Shown: piece by piece, positions 46,466 through 55,117 of the stretch
Numbering within the stretch: the first letter of the stretch is position 1
Layout of the letters: each line of letters begins with the position of its first letter
Assembly: GCA_963756455.1 (NCBI GenBank)
Contig: CAVWNC010000003.1
Span: 682,001-746,000, forward strand
Direction: 5' to 3'
DNA: 64,000 nucleotides
Source of the DNA: DASQPA01 sp963756455
GTDB taxonomy: Bacteria > Acidobacteriota > Thermoanaerobaculia > Multivoradales > UBA5704
Made by a program: the position numbers and the translations under genes
The notes under the pieces: model-generated
The model's database searches: none
Seen by the model: the letters and a program-made list of their open reading frames with translations, nothing else
Told to the model about the DNA's origin: nothing

Positions 46466-47113
46466 ATGGCCGTCCGAGACGCCGCCCATCGCAAGCTCAC
46501 CTATGAAGACTATGCGCTCCTCCCCCCGGATGGAGAGCGCCATGAGATCGTTGACGGAGATCACTGCGTGTCCCCGGCCCCGCGGACGAGACACCAGCGG
46601 ATTTCCATGCGGCTTTCTTTGAGCCTCGGCGCCTTCGCCGAGGCCTCGGGGCTCGGCGAGGTGTTCGCCGCTCCCTTGGACGTCGTCCTCTCCCGGCACG
46701 ACGTCTTCCAACCCGATCTCATCTTCGTCTCGAACGAGCGCGCCGCGACCGTCACCGAGAAGAACGTCCAGGGTGCTCCCGATCTCGTCATCGAGATCCT
46801 CTCCGAGAGCACCCGGCGCCTCGATGAGAGCCGGAAGCTCGCCCGCTATGGTCTCTTCGGAGTTTGCGAGTGCTGGTTTTTCGACCCGGCTGCCGCGCGG
46901 GTGCGGGTCTATCGATCGACCGGCAAGAGCCTTCAGCCGACGGGGAACAGCCTTCAGCCGACGGGGAACAGCCTTCAGCCGACGGGGAACAGCCTTCAGC
47001 CGACGGGGAACAGTCTTCAGCCAGTCGCCGAGCTCGACGCGGAGGCCGGCGACGTCCTTACGACCCCGCTTCTCCCGGGGCTCGCGATCTCCCTGCGGAA
47101 TCTCCTCCGCTAG
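46466..47113 (+). CDS. Uma2-family (DUF820) nuclease-like protein with internal heptapeptide repeats
   Basis: The 215-residue protein has the Uma2/DUF820 restriction-like fold: LTYEDYALLPPDGERHEIVD, GDHCVSPAPRTRHQRISMRL, DVFQPDLIFVSNERAATVTE (PD motif) and GAPDLVIEILSESTRRLDES (VIEI plus downstream Lys). Residues about 155-186 carry five SLQPTGN-type repeats at a strand position near the C-terminus. Uma2 proteins are abundant in cyanobacteria and Acidobacteriota; their role is unsettled. The 3' end overlaps rlmN by 56 bp on the opposite strand. GTAGGAG precedes the start. Confidence 0.88.
   Translation: MAVRDAAHRKLTYEDYALLPPDGERHEIVDGDHCVSPAPRTRHQRISMRLSLSLGAFAEASGLGEVFAAPLDVVLSRHDVFQPDLIFVSNERAATVTEKNVQGAPDLVIEILSESTRRLDESRKLARYGLFGVCECWFFDPAAARVRVYRSTGKSLQPTGNSLQPTGNSLQPTGNSLQPTGNSLQPVAELDAEAGDVLTTPLLPGLAISLRNLLR
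46928..47023. repeat. 21-bp coding tandem repeat, about 4.5 copies
   Basis: AGCCTTCAGCCGACGGGGAAC is repeated at 46928, 46949, 46970 and 46991, followed by a partial, mutated copy at 47012. It encodes SLQPTGN. Near-perfect identity implies recent expansion. Confidence 0.95.
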
Positions 47114-48212
47114 CCCCGTCCGTTCCACCCATCCGAAAACCCCGCGCCTCCCGGCCGAACGCCCGCAGCTGACCGCAGGCGGCGCTCACGTCGTCGCCCC
47201 GGCGGCGGCGGACGGTTGCGGTGAGCCCATGGCCCAGGAGACGCTCCTGGAAGCTCTGGATCGCCCGGTCCGGCGGCGGCACCATCGCTTCGCCCAGCAC
47301 CGGGTCGGGGTTGATCGGGATGAGATTGACCTTGGCTTTGCGGCCGCGCAGGAGCTTCGCCAGCTGGTCGGCGTCCCGGAGAGCATCGTTCAGGTCGCGG
47401 ATCAGGATGTACTCGTAGGTGATCCGCCGGCCTTTTTCGAGCGGGTAGCGGTCGAGGGCGGCGAAGAGCTCGGCTAACGGATAGGTGCGGTTGATCGGCA
47501 TGATCCGGCTGCGGCGCAGGTCGTCCGGCGCGTGGAGCGAGACGGCGAGGTTCGGCCGCCGCTCCCAGGTCGCCATCTCCTCGATGCCGGGGACCACCCC
47601 CACCGTCGAGACCGTGATGCGACGCGGCGAGATGGTCTCCGCGAGGAGATCGATCGCACCTTTGAGATTTTCGAGGTTCAGGAGCGGCTCGCCCATCCCC
47701 ATGAAGACGAGGTTGATGCCGTCGCCGATGACGAGACCGCCGTGCTTCCTGAGCGCCAGCACCTGGGCCACGATCTCTCCCGCCGTCAGGTTGCGGCCGG
47801 CACCCCAGAAGCCGGTGACGCAGAAAGTGCAGGCGAGGGCGCAGCCGGCCTGGCTCGAAATGCAGAAGGTGCGGCGGTCGCGGTCGGGGATGTCGACCGC
47901 CTCGACCGTGGCGGCGCCGGGGAGCCGGAAGAGATACTTGGCGGTGCCGTCTGAAGAGACCCTCCGCTCGGCGATCTCGGGAAGGCCCAGGCGGAACTGC
48001 GCCTGAAGCTCGGCCCGCATCGCCTGCGGCAGGTCGGTCATGGCCGCGAAGTCGAGCACCCCGCGGCGATGGATGGCCTCCCAGATCTGCGCCGCCCGAA
48101 ACGGCCGGTCGAGGACCGGCGCCAGCGTCTCCCGGAGGCACGGCAGCGAGAGGCCGAGGACGTCCGGACGCAGGTCGGTTGAGACGCTAGCGGTCGTAGG
48201 AGAGGATTCCAT
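47058..48212 (-). CDS. rlmN: 23S rRNA/tRNA adenine-C2 methyltransferase RlmN
   Basis: The 384-residue radical SAM enzyme has the CxxxCxxC cluster motif at C124, C128 and C131 (CISSQAGCALACTFCVTGFW), preceded by YLFRLPGAATVEAVDIPDRD. The SAM and methyl-carrier parts follow, with FMGMGEPLLNLENLKGAIDL and the mechanistic Cys in DDVSAACGQLRAFG. It methylates A2503 of 23S rRNA and A37 of some tRNAs. The C-terminus is about 25 residues longer than usual and runs 56 bp into the convergent Uma2 gene. Confidence 0.95.
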   Translation of the reverse strand: MESSPTTASVSTDLRPDVLGLSLPCLRETLAPVLDRPFRAAQIWEAIHRRGVLDFAAMTDLPQAMRAELQAQFRLGLPEIAERRVSSDGTAKYLFRLPGAATVEAVDIPDRDRRTFCISSQAGCALACTFCVTGFWGAGRNLTAGEIVAQVLALRKHGGLVIGDGINLVFMGMGEPLLNLENLKGAIDLLAETISPRRITVSTVGVVPGIEEMATWERRPNLAVSLHAPDDLRRSRIMPINRTYPLAELFAALDRYPLEKGRRITYEYILIRDLNDALRDADQLAKLLRGRKAKVNLIPINPDPVLGEAMVPPPDRAIQSFQERLLGHGLTATVRRRRGDDVSAACGQLRAFGREARGFRMGGTDGASGGDSAGRSRAPGEAGS

Positions 48213-48249
48213 GGTGAAGACGCGCGGCGCGGCGCGTGGGGTCTGAAGG

Positions 48250-48564
48250 CTAGAGGGTCGAGCGGCGGCGGCGCAGACGCCTCGTCGGGTCGATCCCGAT
48301 CGACTTCAGGAACGAGAGGTCCCGGCCGTTGATCTGGAAGCTGGGGTCGGATCTCGACGGCGCCGAGGAGGAGAGGGACGTCGATGCCGCGGCGGTCCGC
48401 GTGGCGGGAGAGAGGGCGAGCGATTCTCCCTCGTGGCTCTCCCGCTTGCAGTCCACCAGCAAGTAGAGCGAGTAACCCTCCTCGCGGATCCGGCGCAGGT
48501 TGCGCGACACTTCCGACGATTCAGAGATCGCGTCGGAGAGCGCGCGGCGCAGATCCTTGAGCAT
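48250..48564 (-). CDS. Small unknown protein
   Basis: The 104-residue protein starts MLKDLRRALSDAISESSEVS, with a helical N-terminal domain (RNLRRIREEGYSLYLLVDCK), a Ser/Ala-rich linker and a basic tail (GIDPTRRLRRRRSTL). A ribosome-binding site GGGAGG lies about 29 bases before ATG 48564 but near CTG 48585. An unusual CTG start adding LDDKLHQ is therefore possible. It is directly upstream of rlmN in the same direction. No family is recognised. Confidence 0.6.
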   Translation of the reverse strand: MLKDLRRALSDAISESSEVSRNLRRIREEGYSLYLLVDCKRESHEGESLALSPATRTAAASTSLSSSAPSRSDPSFQINGRDLSFLKSIGIDPTRRLRRRRSTL

Positions 48565-48872
48565 CTGATGGAGCTTGTCGTCCAGCGTAATTCCTCCCGG
48601 CTCTTCGGTTTCCCGTTCCCTCGCGCTGCTGGAAGAAGCCGACCGGCGGATTATGGGCCCCCCTGGCGCAGAGTGTCAAACCTGGCTCCGGCTGTGACAG
48701 ATGGAGAGGAAAGCGACATTCCCCGGCATCCCCTGGCATCCCCCGGGCATTCCCCCAGGAGGCCCCCGGCGGGCCGGCCCGCGTGGTAGCCTACCTGCTC
48801 TTTCGCGCTTTTCGCGCTCTGGGAAAGGGCCCCGTGGAGTCGAGCACCGAGGAGACCGAGGAGACCGCGGAG

Positions 48873-49856
48873 ATGGAAGCCTGGCTACGGGCGAGCGGCC
48901 ACCCGGTCGAGACGCTGACGCAACTCTCGGGCGACATCTCCCCCCGCCGCTATGCGCGCCTCACGCTCGCCGGCGGTGGGACGGCGATCCTCGCCACCTA
49001 CCCGCCCGAGATCCGCGCCATCTGCCCGCGCTTCCTGGTCACGACCGCTCTCCTCGCTGAGGCGGGGGTGCGGGTGCCGCGGGTGCTCGCGGCGGACTGC
49101 GACCGCGGCGCCATGCTGCTCGAAGACCTGGGCAATCTCACCTTCGCCGACTGGGCGATCCAGACCGGCCAGCCGGGCAACGCGCTCCTCCCCTACTTCG
49201 CGGCGGCCTTAGAAGAGATCCGGCGGATCGCCGCCCTGCCGCCCGAGCGGGTGGCCGGGCTCTCGCCGCCGCTCGACCGCGAGCTGCTTCTAAAAGAGCT
49301 GCGGCAGACCTGGGAGCTCTTCCTCGAACCCCGCGGCCTCCTGGGCGCCCGCGACGAGGAGGCTGCCCTCGCCGCCCTCCTCGCCGAGCTCTGCGCCCGG
49401 CTCGCGGACGATCCGGCGGTCCCCTGCCACCGGGACTTCATGGCGCGGAACCTCATGCCGCTCCCGGCCGAGAGCACGGAGGGCGGGCCGGCCCTCGGGG
49501 TGCTCGACCACCAGGATCTCCGGCTGGGTCCGCCGGCCTATGACCTCGCCTCGCTCTTGAACGACACCCTGTTCCCCACCCCCGAGGTCGAGGAGGCACT
49601 CCTCGCCCAGGCGGCACCGGGGGCGGACGAGCGGCTGCGCTACCACCGCGCCGCGGCCCAGCGGACGCTCAAGGCGGTGGGCACCTTCGCCGCCTTCGCC
49701 CGCCGCGGCGCCAACCGTCACCTGCCGCTGATCCCGCCCACCCTCGGCCGCTGCCTCGACCACCTCCACCGTCTCCCCGAGGCTGCGGCCCTCGTCCCCG
49801 GCCTCGCCGAGCGCTGGGGTCCCGCCCTGGAGCCCTCCTGGCACTTGATCTGTTAG
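48873..49856 (+). CDS. Aminoglycoside-phosphotransferase-fold sugar kinase (AmgK/COG3178-like)
   Basis: The 327-residue protein reads TQLSGDISPRRYARLTLAGG and AMLLEDLGNLTFADW, then the catalytic PCHRDFMARNLM and metal loop GVLDHQDLRLGPPAYDLASL. This is the layout of COG3178 kinases such as AmgK, which phosphorylates N-acetylmuramic acid or N-acetylglucosamine at C1 during cell-wall recycling. The substrate here is inferred from family only; the MurU-like nucleotidyltransferase partner is not adjacent. ATG 48873 is preferred; GTG 48783 would add an unlikely leader. Confidence 0.8.
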   Translation: MEAWLRASGHPVETLTQLSGDISPRRYARLTLAGGGTAILATYPPEIRAICPRFLVTTALLAEAGVRVPRVLAADCDRGAMLLEDLGNLTFADWAIQTGQPGNALLPYFAAALEEIRRIAALPPERVAGLSPPLDRELLLKELRQTWELFLEPRGLLGARDEEAALAALLAELCARLADDPAVPCHRDFMARNLMPLPAESTEGGPALGVLDHQDLRLGPPAYDLASLLNDTLFPTPEVEEALLAQAAPGADERLRYHRAAAQRTLKAVGTFAAFARRGANRHLPLIPPTLGRCLDHLHRLPEAAALVPGLAERWGPALEPSWHLIC

Positions 49857-49907
49857 ACTGTAGTCGAAAGCCTTGGGGCGGTCCTTGCCGTCCTGTTGGA
49901 GAATCGT

Positions 49908-50099
49908 ATGCCCAGCCTCGGTTTCCCTGAGCTCGTCGTCATCTTCGTCATCATCCTCGTTCTCTTCGGGTCCAGCCGGATCGCCGGTCTCGGCAAAGGG
50001 CTCGGCGAAGGAATCCGCAACTTCAAGCAGGGCATGAAGGACGACGAGCCCCGCCGGACCGAGCGCATCGACGAGAAGACCGACACCCGGAAGACCTAG
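49908..50099 (+). CDS. tatA: Twin-arginine translocase subunit TatA
   Basis: The 63-residue protein has one N-terminal membrane helix (FPELVVIFVIILVLFGSSRI), the FG hinge, the amphipathic helix (LGKGLGEGIRNFKQGMKDDE) and a charged tail, the classic TatA form. It builds the pore for folded-protein export. GGAG precedes ATG 49908. tatC is not adjacent, so the system is split in this genome. Confidence 0.93.
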   Translation: MPSLGFPELVVIFVIILVLFGSSRIAGLGKGLGEGIRNFKQGMKDDEPRRTERIDEKTDTRKT

Positions 50100-50190
50100 C
50101 TCGAGGTCGTTCCGGGCCTACCTTCTCTTTCCTGCGCTTCAGGCCTGGTTCGGGGGAACGCTCCTCGAACGAGCGCTCCCCACGGGCGCT

Positions 50191-51165
50191 TCAGCGGGCG
50201 GGGACCGTCGAGCTCTGCGCCATCTGGGGCACTGCCCGTATCGGCGATATTGGCGATATCGTCTGCATCCAGAGAGAGCGCCGATCCCGCCCCAGCAGGC
50301 CCCGCTCCTCCCGTCCCCCATCCCGGTTTCCTCCCCACAGGCTCGCCATCTTAGAGTTGGAGGAAGCCGCAGACTCCCTCCCGTCGCTCCCGCCGGCGGC
50401 CAGCACCGAGCTGCGCAGGAGGTCCGTGCTCTCTTTCGACCGCTTCCAGGCGCTCTGGCGGTGCTCGACGTAGAGGGCGAGGACGCCCTTGACGAACTCG
50501 CGCGTCTCCTTAAACGGCGGCACCGCGCCGTAGCGGGTCACCGTCGCGGGACCGCAGTTGTAAGCCGCGAGCGCGAGCGCCAGGTCGCCGTGATAGCGCT
50601 CGAGGAGAGCGCCGATGAACTGGCTTCCCACCTCCAGGTTGACGTAGGGATCGAAGAGATCGGTCTTGCCGTACTGCTGCCCGGTCTCCGGGATGAGCTG
50701 CATGAGGCCGATCGCCCCCTCGGACGAGACGGCGTCCGGCGCGAAGGCGGACTCGGTCTCGACGATGGCGGCGAGGAGCAGCGGGTCGAGCCGGTGGCGC
50801 TCCGCCGCCTGCGCCATGGCGCGGCCGAAGGGGAGCTTGCGGACGACGGCGAGCTCGGCGCCCCGCTCTTCGGCCCCACTCCAGGGCTCGGCGCCCGGCA
50901 GGCTGGGAAGCAGGGCGGCATCCAGGTCGCCGCGCCGGATCACCTGGAGGTCGGTCCCCCCGACCGTTCCGCCCGGGACGTCGGTACGGGGGGCATGGCC
51001 GGTCAGCTCGTCCACCAGGGCGATCGCCCGCGGATCGGGGGCCTGCCGGGAGAGTCGCGACGGCGCAGGAACGGACGGCAGAATGGGGCTGGAGTCGAAC
51101 GAGATCGCCAGCACCAGGAAGGTGGCGAGCACGGTGAAAGACCCCCTTTGGGGTTGGAGTCTCAT
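50191..51165 (-). CDS. Lytic transglycosylase, SLT domain
   Basis: The 324-residue protein has an N-terminal signal or anchor (VLATFLVLAISFDSSPILPS) and an SLT domain at about 120-235. The domain contains LLLAAIVETESAFAPDAVSS with the catalytic Glu, GAIGLMQLIPETGQQYGKTD, and ALAAYNCGPATVTRYGAVPP, all diagnostic. It cleaves peptidoglycan to anhydro-muropeptides. The C-terminal 90 residues are low-complexity, Ser/Arg-rich and probably disordered, perhaps partly a recent extension. Confidence 0.9.
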   Translation of the reverse strand: MRLQPQRGSFTVLATFLVLAISFDSSPILPSVPAPSRLSRQAPDPRAIALVDELTGHAPRTDVPGGTVGGTDLQVIRRGDLDAALLPSLPGAEPWSGAEERGAELAVVRKLPFGRAMAQAAERHRLDPLLLAAIVETESAFAPDAVSSEGAIGLMQLIPETGQQYGKTDLFDPYVNLEVGSQFIGALLERYHGDLALALAAYNCGPATVTRYGAVPPFKETREFVKGVLALYVEHRQSAWKRSKESTDLLRSSVLAAGGSDGRESAASSNSKMASLWGGNRDGGREERGLLGRDRRSLWMQTISPISPIRAVPQMAQSSTVPAR

Positions 51166-51380
51166 CGGCAGCTCCTCCTTGTGTCGTGCGCACCCGCCAA
51201 AAGGGCACGCGCTTCAAACAGCGGTTAAGCCCCTCGGAGGACCCCCGAGAGAGCACACGAATATCGACCGTTCTAAAGCTGCGAAATGTGTGCCAGGTGG
51301 GGCGAAAGGTAGGCGGGGGGCGAACCGGAGAGAGCCGGGAAGAGGCGAAAGGTAGGGCGGACCGGAGGCGCCGGGGCGGC

Positions 51381-51653
51381 TCAGGTCATCTGGTTCTTGC
51401 GGCGCGTGGCGCGGCGGCCCGGGAGGTCATAGTCCTCGGAGAGGATCCCCAGGTCGCAGACCTTGTTGCGCAGGGTGTTCCGGTGGACTCCGAGGGACCG
51501 CGCCGAGCGGCAGAAGTTGCCCTGGTTGCACTGCAGCGAGGCGACGATGAACTGGCGCTCGAACTCCCGTCGTGCCTGCTCCAGGGTGACACCGCGACGG
51601 ACGAGCTCATCCACGATCTGGTGCAAACGTCCATTGAGATTCTGCTCGGCCAA
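51381..51653 (-). CDS. Fis-type helix-turn-helix regulator
   Basis: The 90-residue protein reads LEQARREFERQFIVASLQCN, then QGNFCRSARSLGVHRNTLRN, the Fis-family DNA-binding domain seen at the C-terminus of sigma54 activators. TTG 51653 is taken as start because GAAGGAG lies seven bases before it; an upstream frame lacks such a site. It would act as a stand-alone nucleoid or promoter-binding factor. Target genes are not evident. Confidence 0.85.
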   Translation of the reverse strand: MAEQNLNGRLHQIVDELVRRGVTLEQARREFERQFIVASLQCNQGNFCRSARSLGVHRNTLRNKVCDLGILSEDYDLPGRRATRRKNQMT

Positions 51654-51817
51654 ATGTTTGCTCCTTCGAGTGGCGGGTAGCCTCAAAGAATACCATAGAG
51701 CCCCGGGTGGCCAACGAATGCCAGGCGACGGCGGGGCTGCCGGCGAGCGACGGACCCTTACGGACAAAGAGGGGCCTTCCCCCGGACCGCCAGGGGCCGG
51801 GGGGACCTCCGCGGGAA

Positions 51818-53077
51818 CTACTTGGCTTCGAGACGGTCGCCGACGTAGATGCTGAATCGCGATCGCAGGATCTTCGCCACCGACGACTTGGAATGCACCG
51901 AAAGCACGGCGAGCTCGCCGAGGACGACCGGCGGCAGGCCCGAGCGGTTCAGTCGATAGATCGTATAGATGTCGCCCGGGGTGACGTCGGCGTTGGCGCC
52001 GCGGTCGATCCAGACGATCGAGTCCTCTCCCAGCGAGACGATGTCGTCCTTCGAGAGGACGATCGTCGGCGCGCCGGCGAGCTTGGCCGCCGTCGTCGGG
52101 TAGTTGACCGGGCGCATGGCGGTCGGCCGGGCCAGAGGCACGGGCTCCGGCTGGTAGGCCTGGAGCACGGAGCCGACGAGGATCGGATCGCAGGAGTGGG
52201 AGATCTCGGCGATCGCCGTATCCTCCTGGACCGAGAGCACCCGGACGCGGCCGGTGTAGCGGTAGTAGCGACCGAAGGTGTCGCCGGTCACCGGGTGCCG
52301 CACCTCGTGGTCGGGACTGATGATGGTGAACTGCTCACCCGGGGAGAGGCCGCGGGCGCGGCCACCGTTCAAATAGACGATGTCGCCCGTCGACAGGCCG
52401 ACCTTGACGGTGCCCACCTCGCCGTAGAGCCCCTGCTGGACCGTGCCGGTATGGGTGTCGAAAGGCGGCGAGAGGACGTCGTACTCGGAGCCGACGATCG
52501 AGTAGGGGAACGCCTCGTGGAGGTCGCCGACGTAGCCGCTGCAGTCGATGTCGCCCTCCCCGCCGAGCGGGATCGGCGAACCGGCGGCGGCGCCCGCCGA
52601 GAGCACCCCCTTGATCTCGATGGCCGGTTTGGCGTCCGGCTTCGCCAGACCCGCCGTATCCGGCCCACCGGCCGTGGGGATCTCCGTCGCGGGCGTGCCG
52701 CCCGTCCCGCCGGCGCCGGCCGACCCGGACTGCGCGAGGTTCTCGCCCGGGGTCACCTGAAGGCCGACGACGAGCGGGTCGCCCGGGTAGATCCAGTGGG
52801 CGTCCAGGACGTACTGGTTCTTCTCCCACAGCTGGGGCCAGAGATAGGGATCGCCGTTGTACTTCTTCGCCAGGCTCCACAGGGTGTCGCCCTTGACGAC
52901 CGTGTAGACCTGCACGCCGGGGGCGGGCGTGGGTGGATTCCACGCCGTCCAGTGGTCGCCCTCCAGGTGGAGGCCCTTGGGCGGCCGGCTTGCCGCGTCG
53001 ACCGCGGAGACCCCGAGCGATGCCATCGCTGTAGCGAGGAGCGCCGCCGTCACAACACCCGAAAACCGCGCGTTCAT
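51818..53077 (-). CDS. LysM-domain exported protein
   Basis: The 419-residue protein has a signal peptide (ALLATAMASLGVSAVDAAS) and a LysM motif at about 56-105 (VYTVVKGDTLWSLAKKYNGD, then WIYPGDPLVVG) for peptidoglycan binding. A Gly/Ala/Pro linker and a large C-terminal region follow, with several repeats of the form 'GDIVYLN...G..PGEQFTII'. These are small beta-barrel-like domains (also GDIYTIYRL). CAGGAGG precedes ATG 53077. A promoter with a palindromic operator lies upstream (53109-53160). Confidence 0.88.
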   Translation of the reverse strand: MNARFSGVVTAALLATAMASLGVSAVDAASRPPKGLHLEGDHWTAWNPPTPAPGVQVYTVVKGDTLWSLAKKYNGDPYLWPQLWEKNQYVLDAHWIYPGDPLVVGLQVTPGENLAQSGSAGAGGTGGTPATEIPTAGGPDTAGLAKPDAKPAIEIKGVLSAGAAAGSPIPLGGEGDIDCSGYVGDLHEAFPYSIVGSEYDVLSPPFDTHTGTVQQGLYGEVGTVKVGLSTGDIVYLNGGRARGLSPGEQFTIISPDHEVRHPVTGDTFGRYYRYTGRVRVLSVQEDTAIAEISHSCDPILVGSVLQAYQPEPVPLARPTAMRPVNYPTTAAKLAGAPTIVLSKDDIVSLGEDSIVWIDRGANADVTPGDIYTIYRLNRSGLPPVVLGELAVLSVHSKSSVAKILRSRFSIYVGDRLEAK

Positions 53078-53108
53078 GAAGCCTCCTGTTGCGGGAGGGA
53101 TGCGCCAT

Positions 53109-53160
53109 CTATAGTGAAATCACTATAGCCTAAGCTACACTGTTCCTCTTCGACTGTCAA
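53109..53160 (-). promoter_or_regulatory. Promoter with palindromic operator for the LysM gene
   Basis: On the minus strand TTGACA (53160-53155) is followed after 17 bp by TAGCTT (53137-53132). Immediately downstream lies the perfect inverted repeat CTATAGTG-AAAT-CACTATAG (53109-53128), placed near the expected transcription start as a repressor site would be. Confidence 0.6.
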
Positions 53161-53233
53161 GGTTTAGTGGCCCACACCTCAAGCGCTGCTTGAGGTTTAG
53201 GGCCCGAACTTCCCCTGGCAGCTCCGCCCTGCG

Positions 53234-54292
53234 TCATGGCAGCTTGGCTCGCCGCTCGTCGGCGGCCGCCGCGGCCGCGGTGTTGGGGAAGCGCTTGGCG
53301 ATCTCCTTGTACGTCGTCCGCGCCCCCTCCTTGTCGCCCAGGGCCTCCATCGTCTGCCCGGCCTTGAGCATCGCGTCGGGGACCTTGTTGCCCTGCGGGT
53401 AGCGCTCGACGGTCTCGCGGAAGGCGGCCAAAGCGCCGCGCAGGTCGTGCCGCGAGTAGCGGCACTCGCCGATCCAGTAGAGCGAATTGTCGGCCAGCTC
53501 GCTCTTGGGCTCGCTCTGGAGGAAGCGCTGGAAGCTCGCCTCGGCGTCCACGTAGTGCCCCTGGTGATAGAGCGTATAGCCGCGATCGTAGAGCGCCTGA
53601 GCCGCCGGCGACAGCGTCTCGGCCGACTCCCCGGCTCCGCTCACCACCGGGCCCGGCGGCAGGGCGGTCGAGGAAGCCGGCGGGCTCGCCGGCGCGGGGA
53701 CCGGGGTCCGCTTCGGGGCCGCGGGAGCGGGTGCCGGAGCCGCCGCGACGGCCGGCCGGTCGGGCTCGGGGACGTCCACCTCCTCGATCGGCGCCGAGGT
53801 CTCGCGACGCTCCCGGACCACATCACCCGATCGATCGCCCGATCCGCTGTCGACCGGGAGTGGCGGTGGGGGCGGAGGCGGCGTCCGGCGCACCGTCGGC
53901 TGGGACGTCGACGAGGTCGAAGGTGTCGCAGACCGGGGGCGCGTGGCTGCGATCCGGGTCGGCTTTCCAGGGGCGGCCGGGGCGGGCGCCGAGAAAGAAG
54001 ACGAGGAGGAAGAAAGGCCCGAGCTCGGCGCGAGGGTGCTCCGCGCGCCGCCGCGGGCCGACTGCAGGACGGCGACCTCGTCGCGCAGGCGGGCGATCTC
54101 GACCTCCGAGACCGCGGCCTTCTTCTGCAGCTCGACGACCCGCGCCTTGAGCTCCCGGAGGTCGTCGTCGGAGGCCGCGGTGTCCGGATGCAGGCCGCCA
54201 CCGGCACAGCCGGTGGTGGCGAGGACGGTCCAGACGGCGAAGGTGCCGAGGGCGGCGATCGTCGGGAGGGCCAGGGGCTTCGGGCTTCTCAT
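53234..54292 (-). CDS. cpoB: CpoB/YbgF-like TPR protein
   Basis: The 352-residue protein has a lipoprotein-type signal ending TVLATTGCAGGG and an N-terminal coiled coil (LRELKARVVELQKKAAVSEV). A long Pro/Ser/Ala linker follows. The C-terminal TPR repeats (ALYDRGYTLYHQGHYVDAEA; LYWIGECRYSRHDLRGALAA; AMLKAGQTMEALGDKEGART) are typical of CpoB/YbgF. It coordinates outer-membrane constriction with wall synthesis near Tol-Pal. It lies 6 bp after bamD. The linker is much longer than in E. coli. Confidence 0.85.
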   Translation of the reverse strand: MRSPKPLALPTIAALGTFAVWTVLATTGCAGGGLHPDTAASDDDLRELKARVVELQKKAAVSEVEIARLRDEVAVLQSARGGARSTLAPSSGLSSSSSSFSAPAPAAPGKPTRIAATRPRSATPSTSSTSQPTVRRTPPPPPPPLPVDSGSGDRSGDVVRERRETSAPIEEVDVPEPDRPAVAAAPAPAPAAPKRTPVPAPASPPASSTALPPGPVVSGAGESAETLSPAAQALYDRGYTLYHQGHYVDAEASFQRFLQSEPKSELADNSLYWIGECRYSRHDLRGALAAFRETVERYPQGNKVPDAMLKAGQTMEALGDKEGARTTYKEIAKRFPNTAAAAAADERRAKLP

Positions 54293-54298
54293 CGGGTG

Positions 54299-55117
54299 CT
54301 ACGCTCCTCCGGCCTTCTTCGAGGCCGTGGTTTCCGCCACGTAGGGGCTCTGGGGGTACTCCTTCTTCAGCCGGTCCCAGGCCTTCTGTGAATCCTCGGG
54401 GTCGCTGCTCTGGCTGTAGGCGATCCCCATGTAGTACATCACCTTGTCCCGCGCCGGGTAGCGCGGGAAGTTCTTCAAAAGATACTCGAAGCGGTCGGCC
54501 GCCGCCCGCGGCGAGCCGTAGCGCATGTAGAACCGGCCGATGATGAACTCGTGCTCGGCCAGGCTGGAGCGCACCACCTCGACCTGCTCCTGGGCCTGGG
54601 CCGCGTACTCGCTCGTGGGGTACAGGCGGATCAAGTCCTCATAGGCCTCGTAGGCCTTACGGGTGACCGCCTGGTCGCGATCCGGCCGCTCCATGCGCTT
54701 CGCCAGGCTGTTGGCGATCTGGAACTGCACATAGGCCGCCTGGTCGCTGGTGGGGAAGCGGTTCAGGTAGTCGCGGTACTTGGCCTCCGCCTGGACGAAG
54801 TCGGTCGAGCCGCCCTCCAGATAGAAGGTGTCGGCGGCGAGGAGCAGGGCCTCCCGGCCGTTCGCCGAGTTGGGCTCGACCTCATACGCATGGGTGAAAT
54901 AAGGCCGGGCGCTCGCGTACTTGAGCTTCGCCAAGAGGGCCTTGCCCTGGGTGAGCGACTCCTCCGCCGACAGCTGGAGGACGGGATCCTGCTTCGGTTT
55001 GGCGCTATGGCAGCCGGCGAGGAGCGCGCCGGCGAGGGCAAGGGCGAGCAGGGCGGTCCGGCCGATCCGGCCGGCCCGGCGCGACGCCCTGGGGTTCTCT
55101 AGGCAATTTCGTGTCAT
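54299..55117 (-). CDS. bamD: Outer membrane assembly lipoprotein BamD
   Basis: The 272-residue protein has a lipoprotein signal (ALLALALAGALLAGCHSAKP) and TPR repeats (GKALLAKLKYASARPYFTHA; KYRDYLNRFPTSDQAAYVQF; AYEDLIRLYPTSEYAAQAQE; RFYMRYGSPRAAADRFEYLL). This order and spacing is the BamD/YfiO fold. It works with BamA in inserting barrel proteins such as the OmpA-like one in this window. The start overlaps the rpe stop by ATGA. Confidence 0.9.
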   Translation of the reverse strand: MTRNCLENPRASRRAGRIGRTALLALALAGALLAGCHSAKPKQDPVLQLSAEESLTQGKALLAKLKYASARPYFTHAYEVEPNSANGREALLLAADTFYLEGGSTDFVQAEAKYRDYLNRFPTSDQAAYVQFQIANSLAKRMERPDRDQAVTRKAYEAYEDLIRLYPTSEYAAQAQEQVEVVRSSLAEHEFIIGRFYMRYGSPRAAADRFEYLLKNFPRYPARDKVMYYMGIAYSQSSDPEDSQKAWDRLKKEYPQSPYVAETTASKKAGGA

